Source of the DNA: JAFAXD01 sp963760435
Lineage (GTDB): Bacteria > Pseudomonadota > Alphaproteobacteria > Rhizobiales > Xanthobacteraceae
Assembly (NCBI GenBank): GCA_963760435.1
Contig: CAVXDE010000017.1
Location: forward strand, 310,001 to 374,000
Reading direction: 5' to 3'
DNA length: 64,000 nucleotides
Shown here: positions 41,072 through 49,080 of the stretch, one piece after another
Layout: each line of letters begins with the position of its first letter
Position numbering within the stretch: position 1 is the stretch's first letter
The notes under the pieces: generated by a model
The model's input: only the letters and a program-made list of their open reading frames with translations
Told to the model about the DNA's origin: nothing
The model's database searches: none
Translations under genes and position numbers: made by a program

Positions 41072-41862
41072 TGGCGCGGCTCTACCGCGGCAGCTTCGAT
41101 GCGCTCGCCTGGGCGCTCTACTGTTTCATGCTCGCCCCGCTGGTCTGCGTTGTGCTGGTCTCGTTCAATGCCGACGCGGTGCAAAGCTTTCCGCCACGCG
41201 CGTTGTCTCTGCACTGGTACTGGCACGCACTCAATGAACCATCGTTCGTGAGCGGGGCAATCACCAGCGCCGTGCTTGCGATGTGCGCGACAGCTCTCGC
41301 GACGCCCGCCGGTGTCGCCGCTGCGCTTGCGCTTCATCGCTCGCGCTGGCGCGGCAAGGCGGCCTTGGAATTGTTGCTGCTTGCGCCGCTGGTGGTACCC
41401 GGCCTGGTGATCGGTATCGCGTTGCTGGTCACGCTCGCCGGGATGGATGTGCGCGAGGCGCCGCTGCGGCTCCTCATCGGCCACGTGCTGATCGTGCTGC
41501 CCTATGTGGTGCGAACGACGCTCGCCAGTCTGGCACGGCTCGATCCGGCATTGACGGAAGCCGCCGAAACGCTCGGCGCCAATCGGCTCGCTGCGTTCAT
41601 GCAGGTCATTCTTCCGCTCATCCGGCCCGGTGTTGTTGCAGGCATGCTGTTTGGCTTTATTCTCTCGTTCGACGATGTGTCGGTCTCGCTGTTCCTGGTG
41701 GACGCGCGCACCGTGACGCTGCCGCTCGCGATCATGTCCTACCTGCAATACAACTTCGATCCCTCGATCGCGGCTATTTCTTCGATGCTGATCGGGGTGA
41801 CCATCGTGGTGGTTGTCGTGGTGGAGCGGCGGCTGGGCATGAAACAGCTGTTCACCGGGTGA
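41068..41862 (+). CDS. polyamine-type ABC transporter permease (PotC-like)
   Basis: 264 residues, second permease of the importer. The EAA loop is TEAAETLGANRLAAFMQVILPLIRPG near 164-189, and FILSFDDVSVSLFLVDA is a PotC mark. The ATG at 41068 is coupled to the previous gene by ATGA. An ATG one codon later is also possible. Confidence 0.92.
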   Translation: MMARLYRGSFDALAWALYCFMLAPLVCVVLVSFNADAVQSFPPRALSLHWYWHALNEPSFVSGAITSAVLAMCATALATPAGVAAALALHRSRWRGKAALELLLLAPLVVPGLVIGIALLVTLAGMDVREAPLRLLIGHVLIVLPYVVRTTLASLARLDPALTEAAETLGANRLAAFMQVILPLIRPGVVAGMLFGFILSFDDVSVSLFLVDARTVTLPLAIMSYLQYNFDPSIAAISSMLIGVTIVVVVVVERRLGMKQLFTG

Positions 41863-41867
41863 ATTGC

Positions 41868-42959
41868 ATGGCGCAGGTTGTTCTCGAGGATATTTCCTGC
41901 CGCTACGACACGACCGTCGCGCTCGATCGGATCGCGCTGACGATTCCGTCCGGTCAGTTTCTCACCCTGCTGGGTCCGAGCGGGTGCGGCAAGAGCACGA
42001 CGCTACGCGTCATCGCCGGATTGCTGCAGCCCTCGGGTGGTCGCGTGCTGTTCGAGGGGCGCGACGTGACCTCGCTCGGCAGCGCCAAGCGCAACATCGG
42101 CATGGTGTTTCAGAGCCTCGCACTGTTCCCGCATATGACGGCGGCCGAGAACGTCGCTTTCGGATTGAAGATGCGCAAGGTGGACGCAGCCGAGATCTCG
42201 AAGCGCGTGCGGCGCATGCTTGATATCGTGCGGCTAGGCCATTTGGCGGACCGCTATCCGGCACAGCTCTCGGGCGGCCAACAGCAACGGGTTGCGCTCG
42301 CCCGCGCGCTGGTGATCGAGCCGAGCATTCTCATTCTCGACGAGCCGTTCGCGGCGCTCGACCGCAAGCTGCGCGAGGCCATGCAAGTCGAGTTGCGGCA
42401 GATCACGCAAGAGCTGCGCACGACCTCGTTGTTTGTCACGCACGATCAGGAAGAGGCGCTGACGCTCAGCGACCTCGTCGCGGTGATGAACAACGGCCGG
42501 ATTGAGCAGATCGGATCGCCGGGTGAGATCTTTCGCCGACCGAGCACGCGGTTCGTCGCCGATTTCATGGGCGTCACCAACATGCTGTCGGGCCGTATGG
42601 TCGACGCGACGCCCGCGGCCTCTCGCGTCGAGGCCGCAAACATGACCTTCGAAGCCGCGCCGGCGCCGGGACTCCTGCCGGGTCAGACCATCAGTGTCGC
42701 TATTCGTCCCGCCGGAATCAAACTGTCCTCGGATCGGCCTCTGGACCGGGCGACCGCGCCGGGCTGCGTGCGGCAGGCCAACTATCACGGAAGTGTCTGT
42801 AGCTACGCGGTCGAGCTCGACAATGGGCCGACCCTGATCGTGCGCGAGAGCAATGACGACCTGCCCGATCACGCGAGACTGCGGTTTCCCGTAGGGACGA
42901 GAGTCTGGGCCGGTTGGCGCAGCGAGGCGGTACATCTGTTTGCTGATCAAGAAATCTGA
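41868..42959 (+). CDS. polyamine-type ABC transporter ATPase (PotA-like)
   Basis: 363 residues. Walker A is GPSGCGKSTTLRVIAG near 37-52, the signature is LSGGQQQRVALARAL, Walker B is ILILDEPFAALD, and a C-terminal TOBE domain is present (RESNDDLPDHARLRF). The ATG at 41868 has GGGTG upstream. A GTG at 41859, overlapping the previous stop, would add three residues. The importer set is complete: SBP, two permeases, ATPase. Confidence 0.93.
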   Translation: MAQVVLEDISCRYDTTVALDRIALTIPSGQFLTLLGPSGCGKSTTLRVIAGLLQPSGGRVLFEGRDVTSLGSAKRNIGMVFQSLALFPHMTAAENVAFGLKMRKVDAAEISKRVRRMLDIVRLGHLADRYPAQLSGGQQQRVALARALVIEPSILILDEPFAALDRKLREAMQVELRQITQELRTTSLFVTHDQEEALTLSDLVAVMNNGRIEQIGSPGEIFRRPSTRFVADFMGVTNMLSGRMVDATPAASRVEAANMTFEAAPAPGLLPGQTISVAIRPAGIKLSSDRPLDRATAPGCVRQANYHGSVCSYAVELDNGPTLIVRESNDDLPDHARLRFPVGTRVWAGWRSEAVHLFADQEI

Positions 42960-42970
42960 GGAGGACAGCC

Positions 42971-44341
42971 GTGGCCACATCCGCTCGCCAGATGCATCTC
43001 GGCGTTTACGTCATGGGAACCGGCCATCATGTTGCCGGCTGGCGCATGAAGGACGCGCAGGCGGGGGCAGAAAACCTGGACCTGCTGGTGCACGCGGTGC
43101 GCACCGCCGAACGCGGCAAGTTCGACCTGTTTTTTCTGGCCGATGCGCTCAACACCGGGCCGACCCTGCATCCGTCGATCCTGGTGCGGCTCGAGCCGCT
43201 GACCTTGCTCTCGGCTCTCGCCATGTGCACGTCGCGCATCGGTCTCGCCGCGACGGCCTCAACCACCTACACCGAGCCTTACAATCTGGCGCGCTACTTC
43301 GCCTCGCTCGATCACATCAGCCGCGGGCGGGCGGGTTGGAACGTCGTCACCGGTGCATTTCCGGAAGCGGCCGCCAATTTCGGTCGCGACAAGCATCCGC
43401 CGCATGAGAAGCGCTACGCCATCGCGGCGGAGTTCGTCAGCGTGGTCAAGGGCCTGTGGGACAGCTGGGAAGACGGCGCAATCGTCATGGACAAGGCGAG
43501 CGGCCGTTTTGCCGACATCAGCAAAATGCACACGCTCGATCACAAGGGCGAATTCTTCAACGTCAAAGGTCCGCTCAACATCTCGCGTCCGCCGCAGGGC
43601 CATCCGGTGATCATCCAGGCGGGCGCGTCCGACACCGGACGCGATCTCGCCGCTTCGATCGCGGAAGTGGTCTACGCGGTGCAGCAGGAACTCGAGCCGG
43701 CCAAAGCTCTCGCCGATGATCTGCGTGCCCGCGCCGTCAAGTTCGGACGCAATCCCGATCATCTCAAGATCCTGCCCGGCGTGTGTCCGATTATTGGTTC
43801 GACCGAGGCTGAGGCCAAGCAGAAGCTCGTCGAGCTGGGCGGCTTTATCGATCCTGTCGCGGCGCTCAAGGTGCTCTCGGACCGGTTGGGACACGATCTC
43901 TCCGGCTATCCGCTCGACGGACCGGTCCCGGACTTGCCGCCGTCCACTGTGATGCAAGGGCACGCCGTAACCCTGAGCGCGCTGGCGCGCAAACACAACA
44001 TGACTTTGCGCGAGCTGCGCGACTTCGCCGCCGGCGCCATGGGTCACCGCGTCCTGTGCGGGACGCCGGAGATGATCGCCGACGGCCTGGAGGAATGGTT
44101 CGTGGCCGGCGCGGCCGATGGGTTCAACCTGATGCCCCCGTGGTTTCCGGGCGCCTTCGATGATTTCGTCGATCACGTTGTGCCGATCCTGCAGAAGCGC
44201 GGCCTGTTCCGCACCGAGTACACCGGTCACACCTTGCGCGAGCACCTCGGCTCTGCCGCGCCCGCCGCACCCGCTGACCGCGAAGGCCCCGGAACGCGAG
44301 ATGCTACGCACGGGGTGATATGCGAGGAGGTTGAGATCTGA
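42971..44341 (+). CDS. LLM-class FMN-dependent monooxygenase, NtaA/SnaA/DszA type
   Basis: 456 residues, usual for this group. Marks include FDLFFLADALNTGP near 51-64, TASTTYTEPYNLARYFASLDHISRGRAGWN near 95-124, and GHPVIIQAGASDTGR. Such enzymes use FMNH2 from a separate reductase to oxidise aminopolycarboxylates, sulfonates, sulfones or amines. No reductase gene is adjacent. It ends the operon that began with the cyclase, so it should act on the imported compound. The GTG at 42971 has a GAGGAG site. Confidence 0.9.
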   Translation: MATSARQMHLGVYVMGTGHHVAGWRMKDAQAGAENLDLLVHAVRTAERGKFDLFFLADALNTGPTLHPSILVRLEPLTLLSALAMCTSRIGLAATASTTYTEPYNLARYFASLDHISRGRAGWNVVTGAFPEAAANFGRDKHPPHEKRYAIAAEFVSVVKGLWDSWEDGAIVMDKASGRFADISKMHTLDHKGEFFNVKGPLNISRPPQGHPVIIQAGASDTGRDLAASIAEVVYAVQQELEPAKALADDLRARAVKFGRNPDHLKILPGVCPIIGSTEAEAKQKLVELGGFIDPVAALKVLSDRLGHDLSGYPLDGPVPDLPPSTVMQGHAVTLSALARKHNMTLRELRDFAAGAMGHRVLCGTPEMIADGLEEWFVAGAADGFNLMPPWFPGAFDDFVDHVVPILQKRGLFRTEYTGHTLREHLGSAAPAAPADREGPGTRDATHGVICEEVEI

Positions 44342-44348
44342 GGCTGGG

Positions 44349-44786
44349 TCAGCGTGGTGTTTTGGAGCGTCTCGCCTTCATCACGCGCCAGAGGTTGATC
44401 TCGACCCAGTCGCCAAGTGCAGTAACCTGCTCAGCCACTTCCCGGCCGAGGGCTGTCAGATCATATTCCACGTACGGCGGGACCACGGGATAGGAGGTGC
44501 GGCGAATAAAGCCGTCACCCTCCAGACGTTTCAATGTCTGTGCCAGCATTTTTTCGCTGACGCCTGCAGCCTTCCGCCGCAGCTCGCTGAAACGCAGCGT
44601 TCCCTCACGCAGCGCGATCAGGCACAACACGCCCCACAGGCTGGTCACGTGTTTGAACACGTCCCGGGACGGGCAATTTCGCTCGAACAGTTCTCCACGT
44701 CGAATACGCCCGGACAACGTCTCCGTGGGTGGTCCTGGCGCCACGTTGACACTGGCGGATCGCTGCGGTGAACGGTTCGCGTTCAT
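44349..44786 (-). CDS. HxlR-family regulator (QorR/YtfH-like)
   Basis: 145 residues. The winged helix of the HxlR family is visible: CPSRDVFKHVTSLWGVLCLIALREGTLRFSEL is the start, then GVSEKMLAQTLKRLEGDGFI and VEYDLTALG. It is divergent from qorB with an 86-bp gap, as ytfH is from ytfG in enterobacteria. HxlR regulators often respond to quinones or electrophiles through cysteines; Cys38 (NCPSRD) is a candidate. Confidence 0.9.
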   Translation of the reverse strand: MNANRSPQRSASVNVAPGPPTETLSGRIRRGELFERNCPSRDVFKHVTSLWGVLCLIALREGTLRFSELRRKAAGVSEKMLAQTLKRLEGDGFIRRTSYPVVPPYVEYDLTALGREVAEQVTALGDWVEINLWRVMKARRSKTPR

Positions 44787-44802
44787 ACTAACCTTTTTGT
44801 GC

Positions 44803-44824
44803 GTACTTCCATCTAGGGAAATAC
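44803..44824. promoter_or_regulatory. HxlR operator candidate between qorR-like gene and qorB
   Basis: GTACTTCC-6nt-GGAAATAC, 8-bp arms with a single mismatch, lies centrally in the 86-bp divergent gap. A dimeric HxlR protein bound here could control both genes. Confidence 0.5.
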
Positions 44825-44872
44825 GAACCTAAGTTCCGAAACAGCATTCGGCAATAGTAGGAGCTTGGGAAT

Positions 44873-45766
44873 ATGCCGCAATCACTGCTCGTTACCGGCG
44901 CGTCGGGGCACCTCGGCCAGCGCGTGCTACACCATTTGATCGATACGCTGTCCGTCCCGGCGAGCCGTATCGTTGCGGCCAGTCGCGATCCGGGAAAACT
45001 CGCCGCCTGGTCCGGCAAGGGTGTCGCCACGCGAGAGCTGGATTTCGAGAATGCCGCGACGCTGCCTGCCGCGTTCACTGGTATCAAGCGCGCGCTGTTG
45101 ATCAGCACTGACGCGATCGACGCTCCTGGCCGACGCCTCGAACAGCACCGCAGCGCGATCCATGGGCTTGCTGCGGCCGGCGTGCAACATGTCACCTACA
45201 CGTCGATGCCCAAGCCGGAGAATTCGCCGCTGTTGATTGCGCCGGATCACGAGGGCACCGAAAAGGCATTGGCTGCGAGTTCGCTTCCAGGTTGGACCGT
45301 GCTGCGCAACCACTGGTACTTCGAAAACCTGTTCTTGTTCCTGCCGCCGGCGATTGCGTCCGGAACCTGGTACACCGCGGACAATGGACAGCGCAGTGCC
45401 GATATCTCCCGTGATGACCTCGCGCTGGCCGCCGCTGCGGTTCTGGCAGGCAACGATACCGGCAAGCAGGTCTATACGCTGTCCGGTGCCAAAGCGCTGA
45501 GCAAACAAGAGATTGCTGATGCGGTGAGCGCTGTGATCGGCAAGCCGATCGCCGTGGTGCAGGTGCCACTCGATGGCTTGGTGCAGGGAATGGTGAGCGC
45601 GGGCTTGCCCGAGCCGCTGGCGCGGGTGCTTGCTTCGTTTGACACCAACACCGCGGCCGGACGTGTGGCGGAGCTCACCACAGACTTTCAAGCCATCACT
45701 GGGCGCGAACCCCAGCCTTTTCAGGGTTGGCTGGAGGCCAACAAGCCAGCATTGGCCGCGCCATAA
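44873..45766 (+). CDS. qorB: NmrA-like NAD(P)H:quinone oxidoreductase
   Basis: 297 residues. The NADPH-binding loop VTGASGHLGQRVL is near the start. Atypical SDR features follow: VQHVTYTSMPKPENSPLLIA, TVLRNHWYFENLF and TGKQVYTLSGAKALS. It matches QorB/YtfG, which reduces quinones in the cytosol. Its divergent partner is an HxlR regulator, the conserved arrangement, which supports the call. Confidence 0.88.
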   Translation: MPQSLLVTGASGHLGQRVLHHLIDTLSVPASRIVAASRDPGKLAAWSGKGVATRELDFENAATLPAAFTGIKRALLISTDAIDAPGRRLEQHRSAIHGLAAAGVQHVTYTSMPKPENSPLLIAPDHEGTEKALAASSLPGWTVLRNHWYFENLFLFLPPAIASGTWYTADNGQRSADISRDDLALAAAAVLAGNDTGKQVYTLSGAKALSKQEIADAVSAVIGKPIAVVQVPLDGLVQGMVSAGLPEPLARVLASFDTNTAAGRVAELTTDFQAITGREPQPFQGWLEANKPALAAP

Positions 45767-45892
45767 TGGCGAGGCAGGTTGCAGCCGGCGTGCGTGCTTG
45801 CATGGGCCATGAAACTTGGTTAGCCTTTCATATGTGTACAAATGAATTTCAAGCGCGCCGCAGCTCGCTTCCGGGGCCGGCGCACATGATGG

Positions 45893-46759
45893 ATGCGTAT
45901 GCCCAAGATCGCGGCACTCGACGGGACGCAGCTCTATTATGAGGAAGCCGGCGCCGGCACGCCGGTGGTGTTTGTGCACGAATTTGCCGGGGACTATCGC
46001 ACCTTCGAGCCGCAACTGCGCTACTTCTCGCGCCAGCATCGGTGCGTAACATTTAGCCAGCGTGGCTATCCGCCCTCCGATGTCCCGCCTCAGCCGGAGC
46101 GTTACAGTCAAGACATCGCCCGCGATGACGTTATCGCGCTGATGGACACGCTCAAGATCGAGCGCGCGCATGTGGTTGGTCATTCCATGGGCGCCTACAC
46201 GGCGCTGCATGTCGGCATCCGCTATCCGCAACGTTGCTTGTCCGTGGTGGCCGCCGGTTGCGGCTGGGGCTCCTCGCCTGATCCGGAGCGGCGCGCCGCG
46301 CTCAAAGCGCTCGCCGCCGATACCGGGCGCATGTTTGCCGAGGAGGGGATCGCGATTGCTGCCGCCAAATATGCCGATGCGCCCATGCGCCAGGCTTTCA
46401 AGCACAAGGACCCGCGCGGTTGGACCGAGTTTGCCGGCATGCTGGCGGAGCATTCGGCGGAAGGCCACGCGCTCACCATGCTCAACCTGCAACTGCGCCG
46501 GCCGACCTTATGGGAGATGGAGCAGGAACTCAAAAGCTTCATCCCACCGTTGCTGGTGATCGTCGGCGACGAGGATGAGCTCTGCCTGGATGGCAGCCTG
46601 TTCATCAAGCGCACCGCGCCCACTGCCGCGCTGCTGGTCGTCCCGCGCGCCGGCCACACCATCACCAGCGAGGAGCCGGCCGCATTCAACGCGGCGCTTG
46701 CCGATTTGTTTGCTGCCGCCGAGGCGGGCACCTGGCTCGCGCACAAGCCGCGCATTTGA
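45893..46759 (+). CDS. alpha/beta hydrolase
   Basis: 288 residues. The nucleophile elbow is VVGHSMGAYTAL (Ser of GHSMG near residue 96). Asp is in IVGDEDELCL and His in PRAGHTITSEE, completing the triad. The oxyanion strand is VVFVHEFAGDYRTF. The lid runs through the middle. The ATG at 45893 was taken; one two codons later is possible. It is 27 bp before an SDR gene and upstream of a HAAT importer, probably one operon. The ester or C-C bond substrate is unknown. Confidence 0.87.
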   Translation: MRMPKIAALDGTQLYYEEAGAGTPVVFVHEFAGDYRTFEPQLRYFSRQHRCVTFSQRGYPPSDVPPQPERYSQDIARDDVIALMDTLKIERAHVVGHSMGAYTALHVGIRYPQRCLSVVAAGCGWGSSPDPERRAALKALAADTGRMFAEEGIAIAAAKYADAPMRQAFKHKDPRGWTEFAGMLAEHSAEGHALTMLNLQLRRPTLWEMEQELKSFIPPLLVIVGDEDELCLDGSLFIKRTAPTAALLVVPRAGHTITSEEPAAFNAALADLFAAAEAGTWLAHKPRI

Positions 46760-46786
46760 ATCCAAGACAACGGGGAGCGACGAAAA

Positions 46787-47596
46787 ATGGATCTGCAACT
46801 CAAAGGCAAGACCGCCCTGGTCACCGGCGGCAGCGAAGGCATCGGGCGTGGCATTGCGCTCGTGTTCGCGCGCGAGGGGATGGACGTTGCCATCTGCGCG
46901 CGGCGCAAGGAGCCGCTCGAAGCCGCGGCGGCCGCGATCGCCAAGGAGACCGGCCGCAAGATTATTCCGATCACCGCCGATCTCACCAAGGACACGGACG
47001 CCAAGGCGTTCGTGGAAAAGGGTCACCAGGCGCTCGGCCGCGTCGATATCATGGTCAACAACGCCGGCTCGGCGCCGGGCGGCGTGCTCGAGCATCTGTC
47101 CGAAGCGGATTGGGCGCAGGCGCTGCAGCTCAAGTTCATGGGCTACGTGCGCTGCCTGCGCTACGTGCTGCCGATCATGGTGAAACAAGGCGGCGGCCGC
47201 GTCGTCAACCTGATCGGCAACGACGGCGTGAAGCCGTCCTATTGGGAGATCGCGCCAGGTGCCGCCAATGCGGCCGGGCAGAACCTCACCAAGTCGCTCG
47301 CCGGGCAATATGGCAAGCACAACATCAGCTTCTGCGCAGTCAATCCTGGCCCGGTGCGGACCGAGCGTTGGGCGGGCCTCGTGAGTGCGATGGCCCGCGA
47401 CATGAAACTTAGTTACGAGGACGCCGACAAGCTCGCGCCGTCATCGATTCCAATGGGCCGTATCGCCGAGGTTGAGGAAGTCGCCAACCTCGTCGCCATG
47501 CTGGCCTCGCCGCTGATGCACATGGTCAATGGCACCATGATCGAGATCGACGGCGGCCAGGAAAAATCCCTGATGGACCGGTTGCGCGATCGGTAA
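46787..47596 (+). CDS. SDR-family protein without the usual Tyr-Lys pair
   Basis: 269 residues. The N-terminal cofactor loop TGGSEGIGRGIAL and NNAG are present, and the C-terminal IEIDGGQEKS is typical of the family. The catalytic YxxxK is missing: the region reads EIAPGAANAAGQNLTKSLA, so Tyr is replaced by Pro and Lys by Asn in my alignment. It may bind NAD(P) and use other residues, or have a non-redox role. It sits between a hydrolase and a HAAT binding protein. Confidence 0.85.
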   Translation: MDLQLKGKTALVTGGSEGIGRGIALVFAREGMDVAICARRKEPLEAAAAAIAKETGRKIIPITADLTKDTDAKAFVEKGHQALGRVDIMVNNAGSAPGGVLEHLSEADWAQALQLKFMGYVRCLRYVLPIMVKQGGGRVVNLIGNDGVKPSYWEIAPGAANAAGQNLTKSLAGQYGKHNISFCAVNPGPVRTERWAGLVSAMARDMKLSYEDADKLAPSSIPMGRIAEVEEVANLVAMLASPLMHMVNGTMIEIDGGQEKSLMDRLRDR

Positions 47597-47675
47597 GCTT
47601 GACAACCCGCCACACCAAACGGATCATTTGTGCACAAGCAATCCGCCGGGATCTGTCGTCGAACCGGAGTCACGC

Positions 47676-48881
47676 ATGATTACTCGCGTCCCGCTTATCG
47701 CCTTGGTCGCCGTCGCGGCAACTGCGCTTTGCGCCCGCGCGCACGCGCAAGACACGATCAAGATCGGCGAGCTCAACAGCTACAAATCGCAACCGGCCTT
47801 TCTCGAGCCCTACAAGCACGGGATCGAGCTCGCCGTCGATGAAATCAATAAGTCGGGCGGCGTGCTCGGCAAGAAGATCGAGGTGATTTCGCGCGACGAC
47901 GGCGGCAACCCCGGCGACGCGGTGCGCGTAGCCGAGGAGTTGGTCACCCGCGAGGGTGTCAACATCCTGGCCGGCACGTTTCTCTCCAATGTCGGTCTCG
48001 CGGTCACTGAATATGCCGGCAAGAACAAGGTCTTCTTTCTTGCCGCCGAGCCGCTGACCGACAAGATCACCTGGCAGAACGGCAATAAGTACACCTACCG
48101 CCTGCGCTCCTCGACCTACATGCAGGTCGCCATGCTGATGCCGGATATCGTCGCGGCGAAGAAGAAGCGCTGGGCGCTCGTCTATCCCAATTTCGAGTAC
48201 GGCCAGTCCGCCGTCGAGGCGTTCAAGAAATTACTCAAAGAGAAGCAGCCTGATGCCGAGATCGTCACCGAGCAGGCACCGCCGCTCGGCAAGGTCGACG
48301 CCGGCGCGGTCGCGCAGGCGATCGACGATGCCAAGCCCGACGCCATCTTCAACGTGCTGTTTGGTCCCGACCTCGCCAAGTTCGTGCGTGAGGGCAATAC
48401 GCGCGGCACGTTCCAGAACCGGTTCGTCGCCAGCCTGCTTTCGGGTGAACCCGAATACATTGATCCGCTGCGCGACGAAGCGCCGGTCGGCTGGCTCGTC
48501 ACCGGCTATCCCTGGTACGCGATTGCGGCACCCGAGCACAAAGCCTTCCTCGATGCGTACCAGGCGCGGTTCCACGATTACCCGCGGCTCGGCTCGGTCG
48601 TCGGCTACGTGACCATCAAATCGATCGCCGCTGGGATCACCAAAGCTGGCTCGTCCGACACCGACAAGCTGATCGTTGCGTTCGAGAACCTCAAAGTCGA
48701 CAGCCCCTTCGGGCCCTTCGTCTACCGGGCGAGCGATCACCAGGCGACCATGGGCGCCTACGTCGGCAAGACCGCCCTGAAGGATGGCAAGCCGGTGATG
48801 GTCGACTTCAAATATGTCGATGGCGCCGCGGTGCTGCCACCGGACGATGAGGTGAAGAAGCTGCGGCCAGCCGGGGGCTGA
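47676..48881 (+). CDS. HAAT-type ABC transporter substrate-binding protein (second set)
   Basis: 401 residues. The signal peptide is ITRVPLIALVAVAATALCARAHAQ. The mature start IKIGELNSYKSQPAFLEPYKHGIELAVDEI and GGVLGKKIEVISRDDGGNPGDAVR are typical of LivK-like proteins for aromatic or short acids. The ATG at 47676 has GGAG 7 nt upstream. As in the first HAAT set, paired stem-loops separate it from the permease gene. Confidence 0.92.
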   Translation: MITRVPLIALVAVAATALCARAHAQDTIKIGELNSYKSQPAFLEPYKHGIELAVDEINKSGGVLGKKIEVISRDDGGNPGDAVRVAEELVTREGVNILAGTFLSNVGLAVTEYAGKNKVFFLAAEPLTDKITWQNGNKYTYRLRSSTYMQVAMLMPDIVAAKKKRWALVYPNFEYGQSAVEAFKKLLKEKQPDAEIVTEQAPPLGKVDAGAVAQAIDDAKPDAIFNVLFGPDLAKFVREGNTRGTFQNRFVASLLSGEPEYIDPLRDEAPVGWLVTGYPWYAIAAPEHKAFLDAYQARFHDYPRLGSVVGYVTIKSIAAGITKAGSSDTDKLIVAFENLKVDSPFGPFVYRASDHQATMGAYVGKTALKDGKPVMVDFKYVDGAAVLPPDDEVKKLRPAGG

Positions 48882-48919
48882 CGGCGCGGTGCATATTGGA
48901 TTGTTGTGAAGTGTTTGGA

Positions 48920-49045
48920 CCTCATCCTGAGGAGCATCTGCGCGTCAGCGCAGATGCATCTCGAAGGATGGCCAAAGGCGATGCCCTTCAATGTGGCCGT
49001 CCTTCGAGACGCCTGGACCTGCGGTCCAGGCTCCTCAGGACGAGG
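48920..49045. repeat. paired structural repeats, pair C
   Basis: Two opposed copies (48920-48973 and 48995-49045) in the gap between the binding-protein gene and the permease gene. The inner stems are GCATCTGCGC with GCGCAGATGC, and GCCTGGACC with GGTCCAGGC, both perfect. The outer stems are CATCC/GGATG and CGTCC/GGACG. Only the stem sequences differ from pairs A and B; the unpaired flanks are kept. Confidence 0.85.
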
Positions 49046-49080
49046 GCAACAGGGGTTGCTGCGTTGACGAAACTGGGCGC

